From contig JAEYDD010000041.1 of NCBI GenBank assembly GCA_023404095.1, positions 62,001 to 126,000 on the forward strand: a stretch of 64,000 nt of DNA. Reading direction: 5' to 3'. Below the pieces are notes generated by a model. The model had not been told where the DNA came from, did no database searches, and saw nothing but the letters and a program-made list of their open reading frames with translations. Every line of letters starts with the position of its first letter. The first letter of the stretch is position 1. A program made the translations under genes and the position numbers. The stretch comes from Pseudomonadota bacterium (GTDB lineage Bacteria > Pseudomonadota > Alphaproteobacteria > Rhizobiales > Rhizobiaceae). Below are positions 61,045 through 64,000 of the stretch, in pieces.

Positions 61045-61641
61045 CTATCCCCGCAGGATCGGTATCTGCGGTGCCGCATGTTCCGGCAGCACGCCCGTCA
61101 GCCGTGGATCATCGAAGACCTCCACCATGCGCTCAAAGGGCACGAAACCGGAGCGGATATAGAAATCCAGTGCCTGCGGGCTGTCGAGGCTGCAGGTATG
61201 CACCCAGAAGCGCGAAATCGGCTTCGACCAGGCGCGTTCGATCGCGCGGTTCATCAGCCATCGGCCCACGCCCTGCCCGATCACGTTCCTGGTCAGGCCG
61301 AAAAATGCGAGTTCGCATTGGTCCTGTTCGCGGAAGTCCAGTTCCAGGATGCCTTCGGCACGCCCGCCCAATACGACGGCGTAGACCTCGACACGCGCGT
61401 CCTCAAGGATCGCAGCGAGAGCGTCGTCGTCCAGCGCCAGACGCGAACCCCACAGCCAGTCGCCTCCCACGCGCAGGTAGAGATCGCGATACCAGTCAAG
61501 TCCCGGCTTCTCCTGACGTTCCAGCGTGACCGCCTCCGGCACGGGGTCACGTGCTGCCTTCACCGGCGCCCGCATTTCAAGGCACGTCACGGCGGCCACC
61601 AGTTTCCCGGCCGGAACTTTCGTGTAGCCGTCGATCAGCAT
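61045..61641 (-). CDS. GNAT-family N-acetyltransferase
   Basis: A 198-residue GNAT acyl-CoA transferase; the acetyl-CoA loop is NVIGQGVGRWLMNRA and the C-terminal strand holds FYIRSGFVPFERM. Substrate unknown. ATG at 61641 (MLIDGYTKVP) follows GGGAGAG. It is divergent from the GlxA/GbdR-type regulator gene, suggesting that the regulator controls it. Confidence 0.87.
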   Translation of the reverse strand: MLIDGYTKVPAGKLVAAVTCLEMRAPVKAARDPVPEAVTLERQEKPGLDWYRDLYLRVGGDWLWGSRLALDDDALAAILEDARVEVYAVVLGGRAEGILELDFREQDQCELAFFGLTRNVIGQGVGRWLMNRAIERAWSKPISRFWVHTCSLDSPQALDFYIRSGFVPFERMVEVFDDPRLTGVLPEHAAPQIPILRG

Positions 61642-61933
61642 ATGTCTCTCCCAGAACATTCAGGACGCACCTACATAGGCTGTCGCGCGCACCAATGGAA
61701 CAGTCCACGTCGATGGCGCGCGATTTTCGTAAAGGCAGGGGTGGAGAAAATGCTCAAGCGCCCAAAATCCAGGCCATTGCACACAATTTGATGCATCGCG
61801 GCCGCCTGTTCGCGCAGCAGTGGTCGAGCTCCCATCTTCACAGTCGCACCATTCCATGCAAATGTCGCAAACAGACAATCCAGATGACGCGTCTTCATAA
61901 GACGCTTGGGAATAAAACCAGAGCGGAACTCCC
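61642..61933. other. Divergent promoter region GNAT / GlxA-type regulator
   Basis: A 292-base gap with no gene. I see no perfect dyad or FNR box in it; it presumably holds both promoters. Confidence 0.4.
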
Positions 61934-62953
61934 ATGACCAAGACAGCTGCAAAAAAGCGTTCGCTTGTGTTCTTTCTCGTGCCCAATTTCTCGATGCTGC
62001 CGTTCTCTGCGGCCATCGAGGCGCTGCGCATCGCCAACCGCATGCTCGGCTACGAGGCCTATAGCTGGCGCCTCGCCTCGACCGACGGCCAGCAGGTCGT
62101 CTCGTCGAGCGGCATCGGTCTGGAGGTCAATTCATCGCTTGCCGACGAACGCAAATATCTTGGCGGGGAAAGCCGCCCCTCGATGGTTCTGGTCTGTTCC
62201 GGCGTCTACGTTGAGGATTTCAACAACAAGTCGGTCAATGCCTGGCTGCGCGAAGCCTACAACCGCGGCGTGGCGATCGGCTCGCTCTGTACGGGCGCGC
62301 ATGTGCTTGCGCAGGCGGGCCTGCTGAACGGAAAGCGCTGTGCCATCCACTGGGAAAACCTGCCGGGCTTTGCCGAAGCCTATCCGCAGGCCGAGGTCTA
62401 CGCCGATCTCTATGAGATCGACAGCAACATCTACACCTGCGCGGGCGGCACCGCCTCGCTGGACATGATGCTGAACCTGATCGACCAGGACTTCGGCGAA
62501 ACGCTCGTCAACAGCGTCTGTGAACAAGCCCTGACCGATCGCGTGCGCGGACCGCATGACCGCCAGCGCCTGCCCCTGCGCGCCCGCCTCGGCGTGCAGA
62601 ACTCCAAGGTTCTGTCCATCATCGAACTGATGGAAAACAACCTTTCCGAACCGCTCTCGCTGCTGGAGATCGCCGACAGCGCAGATCTATCCCGCCGCCA
62701 GATCGAGCGCCTTTTCCGCCAGGAAATGGGGCGTTCGCCGGCCCGCTACTATCTCGAAATCAGGCTCGATCGCGCGCGCCACCTGCTGGTGCAGTCGTCC
62801 ATGCCTGTCGTCGAAGTGGCCGTCGCCTGCGGCTTTGTATCGGCCTCGCACTTTTCCAAGTGTTACCGCGAACTCTACAACCGGTCGCCCCAGCAGGAGC
62901 GCGCCGATCGCAAACTGATGGTACCGGCTCAAGCGACTGCCCGTGGAGCTTAA
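61934..62953 (+). CDS. GlxA-type AraC-family regulator (GbdR-like)
   Basis: A 339-residue protein: N-terminal DJ-1/PfpI (class I glutaminase-like) domain with the Cys elbow SLCTGAHVLA, and a C-terminal AraC double helix-turn-helix (LLEIADSADLSRRQIERLFRQ in part; VACGFVSASHFSKCYRE). This is the architecture of GbdR, CdhR and related regulators of glycine betaine, carnitine and dimethylglycine catabolism in Pseudomonas. Given the betaine-type genes upstream it is a good candidate for their activator. Confidence 0.88.
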   Translation: MTKTAAKKRSLVFFLVPNFSMLPFSAAIEALRIANRMLGYEAYSWRLASTDGQQVVSSSGIGLEVNSSLADERKYLGGESRPSMVLVCSGVYVEDFNNKSVNAWLREAYNRGVAIGSLCTGAHVLAQAGLLNGKRCAIHWENLPGFAEAYPQAEVYADLYEIDSNIYTCAGGTASLDMMLNLIDQDFGETLVNSVCEQALTDRVRGPHDRQRLPLRARLGVQNSKVLSIIELMENNLSEPLSLLEIADSADLSRRQIERLFRQEMGRSPARYYLEIRLDRARHLLVQSSMPVVEVAVACGFVSASHFSKCYRELYNRSPQQERADRKLMVPAQATARGA

Positions 62954-63086
62954 GTCTGTGGCCGGCCGAGACCGGCCAGCGTTTTGCAGACGTTGACACG
63001 GACCGCCGCACTGCGTTGCAGGCATGCAGGCATGTCGCTGAAGACTATTCTGTGGCTGCAAGCGCCGTTGAATTGCGGCGTGCCGT

Positions 63087-64000
63087 TCAGTAGGCAGCGG
63101 CTCGTCGCGCCGCAAGCGTCGCTTCGAGTGCCAACACCGAGAAGACCCGGTTGCGGCCGCCATGCTTGGCCATGTAGAGGAACTGGTCGGCGGCGTTCAG
63201 GTGGTTGTCGAAGGCCTCTTCGCCCTCGATCGCCGCAACGCCTATCGATACCGTGATCGTCACTGGCTCCCCGTCCGCCTCGATCGGTGTGGCCGCCAGT
63301 TCCTTGCGCAGGCCGTCGCAACAGGCGACAGCCTCGGCGAGGTCGAGATCCTCGAACAACATGCCGAATTCCTCTCCGCCGAGACGCGCCAGCAAGTGGC
63401 GGCCGCCGAGCCGCGCCTTCAGCTGGCGCGAGACGTCCTTCAGCACCATGTCGCCGACCTCGTGGCCGTAAGTGTCGTTCAGGCGCTTGAAGTGATCGAT
63501 GTCGAGGATAGCGATGGAAGCCTTTTCGCCGCGGCGTATGGCCTTGTCCACAAGGCGCTTGCCGGTCTCGAAGAAGTAGCGCCGGTTGTACACGTCGGTC
63601 AGGTAGTCGCGCGACGCGGCCATGCTCAGCGCCTGGATGCGCTTGTGGATCGCAGCCAGATGCAGCAGGCGCGACGTGAACTCGTCAGCGTAGAATGGCT
63701 TGCGGATGAATTCGTCGCCGCCGGCCTTCAAGAACCGCGGCGCCGCCATGTCGTCCGCCCTGCCCGACAGCCCGACCACCCGAACGCCCATGTCCGTATA
63801 CCGCCTGCGAATCTCGGCCAGCACGAGCAGGCCTTCGAACTCCGGGGAGTCGAGATCCAGCAGCACCAGGTCGATGTCGCGCTCGGCATCGAGCGCTTCA
63901 AGCGCCTGGGCGCCGTCACACGCAACGATCACTTCGAAACGCTGCCGCTGCAGCAGGCTGTGCTCCTGCTCCATGCAGCCCTCGGACGGCTTCACGATCA
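63087..64000 (-). CDS. Response regulator with GGDEF domain, PleD-like (N-terminus off window)
   Basis: The visible 304 residues show part of a receiver domain (LVLLDLDSPEFEG with the phospho-Asp, IRKPF) and a diguanylate cyclase domain with GGEEF (RLGGEEFGMLF). The frame is open to base 64000, so the true start, and possibly another receiver domain, lies outside. The RxxD product-inhibition site found in PleD is replaced by GGRH, so feedback control by c-di-GMP may be missing. A family alternative is a simple two-domain REC-GGDEF protein. Confidence 0.88.
   Translation of the reverse strand, partial: IVKPSEGCMEQEHSLLQRQRFEVIVACDGAQALEALDAERDIDLVLLDLDSPEFEGLLVLAEIRRRYTDMGVRVVGLSGRADDMAAPRFLKAGGDEFIRKPFYADEFTSRLLHLAAIHKRIQALSMAASRDYLTDVYNRRYFFETGKRLVDKAIRRGEKASIAILDIDHFKRLNDTYGHEVGDMVLKDVSRQLKARLGGRHLLARLGGEEFGMLFEDLDLAEAVACCDGLRKELAATPIEADGEPVTITVSIGVAAIEGEEAFDNHLNAADQFLYMAKHGGRNRVFSVLALEATLAARRAAAY

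Noticed and set aside
1..64000. Mobile elements, prophage, CRISPR arrays, tRNA and rRNA genes
   Set aside because: None recognised on either strand; no transposase, integrase or cas-like reading frames were seen.

Overview
The window is high-GC DNA from an alphaproteobacterium of the Rhizobiales, most likely Rhizobiaceae-like. Three things support this: a fixNOQP/fixGHI cbb3 oxidase locus with FNR/FixK boxes, the acpXL-fabZXL-fabF-fabF-adh-lpxXL cluster for the very-long-chain acyl group of rhizobial lipid A, and the aerobic (cobN-type) cobalamin pathway. I see no rRNA, tRNA, transposase, phage or CRISPR; the window reads as ordinary chromosome with densely packed operons.

Layout. (1) 0-9.4 kb: microaerobic respiration. 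fixGHI (fixI runs off the left edge) and fixNOQP lie on the minus strand, separated by a plus-strand SRPBCC/VOC gene pair. A hemerythrin gene is divergent from fixN. Perfect TTGA-N6-TCAA boxes sit in both divergent regions. (2) 9.4-15.2 kb: lipid A long-chain acyl cluster, including one ketoacyl synthase that has lost its active-site Cys. (3) 15.5-16.3 kb: an FNR-type [4Fe-4S] sensor gene (fnrN) with its own FNR box. (4) 16.3-36.3 kb: cobalamin synthesis and cobalt uptake: cobE-A-B-C-D; a seven-gene operon cbtB-cbtA-cobU-cobW-cobN-GFA-cobO headed by a cobalamin riboswitch; and cobQ. Patatin, GntP and TSUP genes and a TolA-like peptidoglycan-binding protein lie among them. (5) 37.4-41.9 kb: a glycine betaine/choline-type ABC transporter and a betaine-homocysteine methyltransferase preceded by a 24-bp palindrome. 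(6) 45-56 kb: a corrinoid- and folate-dependent methyl-transfer system: a non-pyrrolysine MttB-family methyltransferase, corrinoid protein, methyl-H4folate:corrinoid methyltransferase, MetV and MetF, a RACo-type corrinoid activator, an Fe-S protein, DUF1638, a formyltransferase-like protein and two small proteins. (7) 56-64 kb: an FNR-box-controlled P-type cation ATPase, a LysR regulator with two DUF1127 proteins, a GNAT enzyme, a GlxA/GbdR-type AraC regulator and a truncated GGDEF response regulator.

How it fits together (inference): quaternary amines such as glycine betaine are imported. MttB moves one methyl to the corrinoid protein, the methyltransferase passes it to H4folate, MetF/MetV oxidises methyl-H4folate to methylene-H4folate, and RACo rescues oxidised corrinoid. 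Bmt offers a second outlet to methionine. The neighbouring riboswitch-controlled B12 genes supply the cofactor. The most notable new observation is that four enzymes of this system (MttB, the methyl-H4folate methyltransferase, RACo and Bmt) each carry an Arg/Gly-rich, apparently disordered tail, while the corrinoid protein has a strongly acidic N-terminus.
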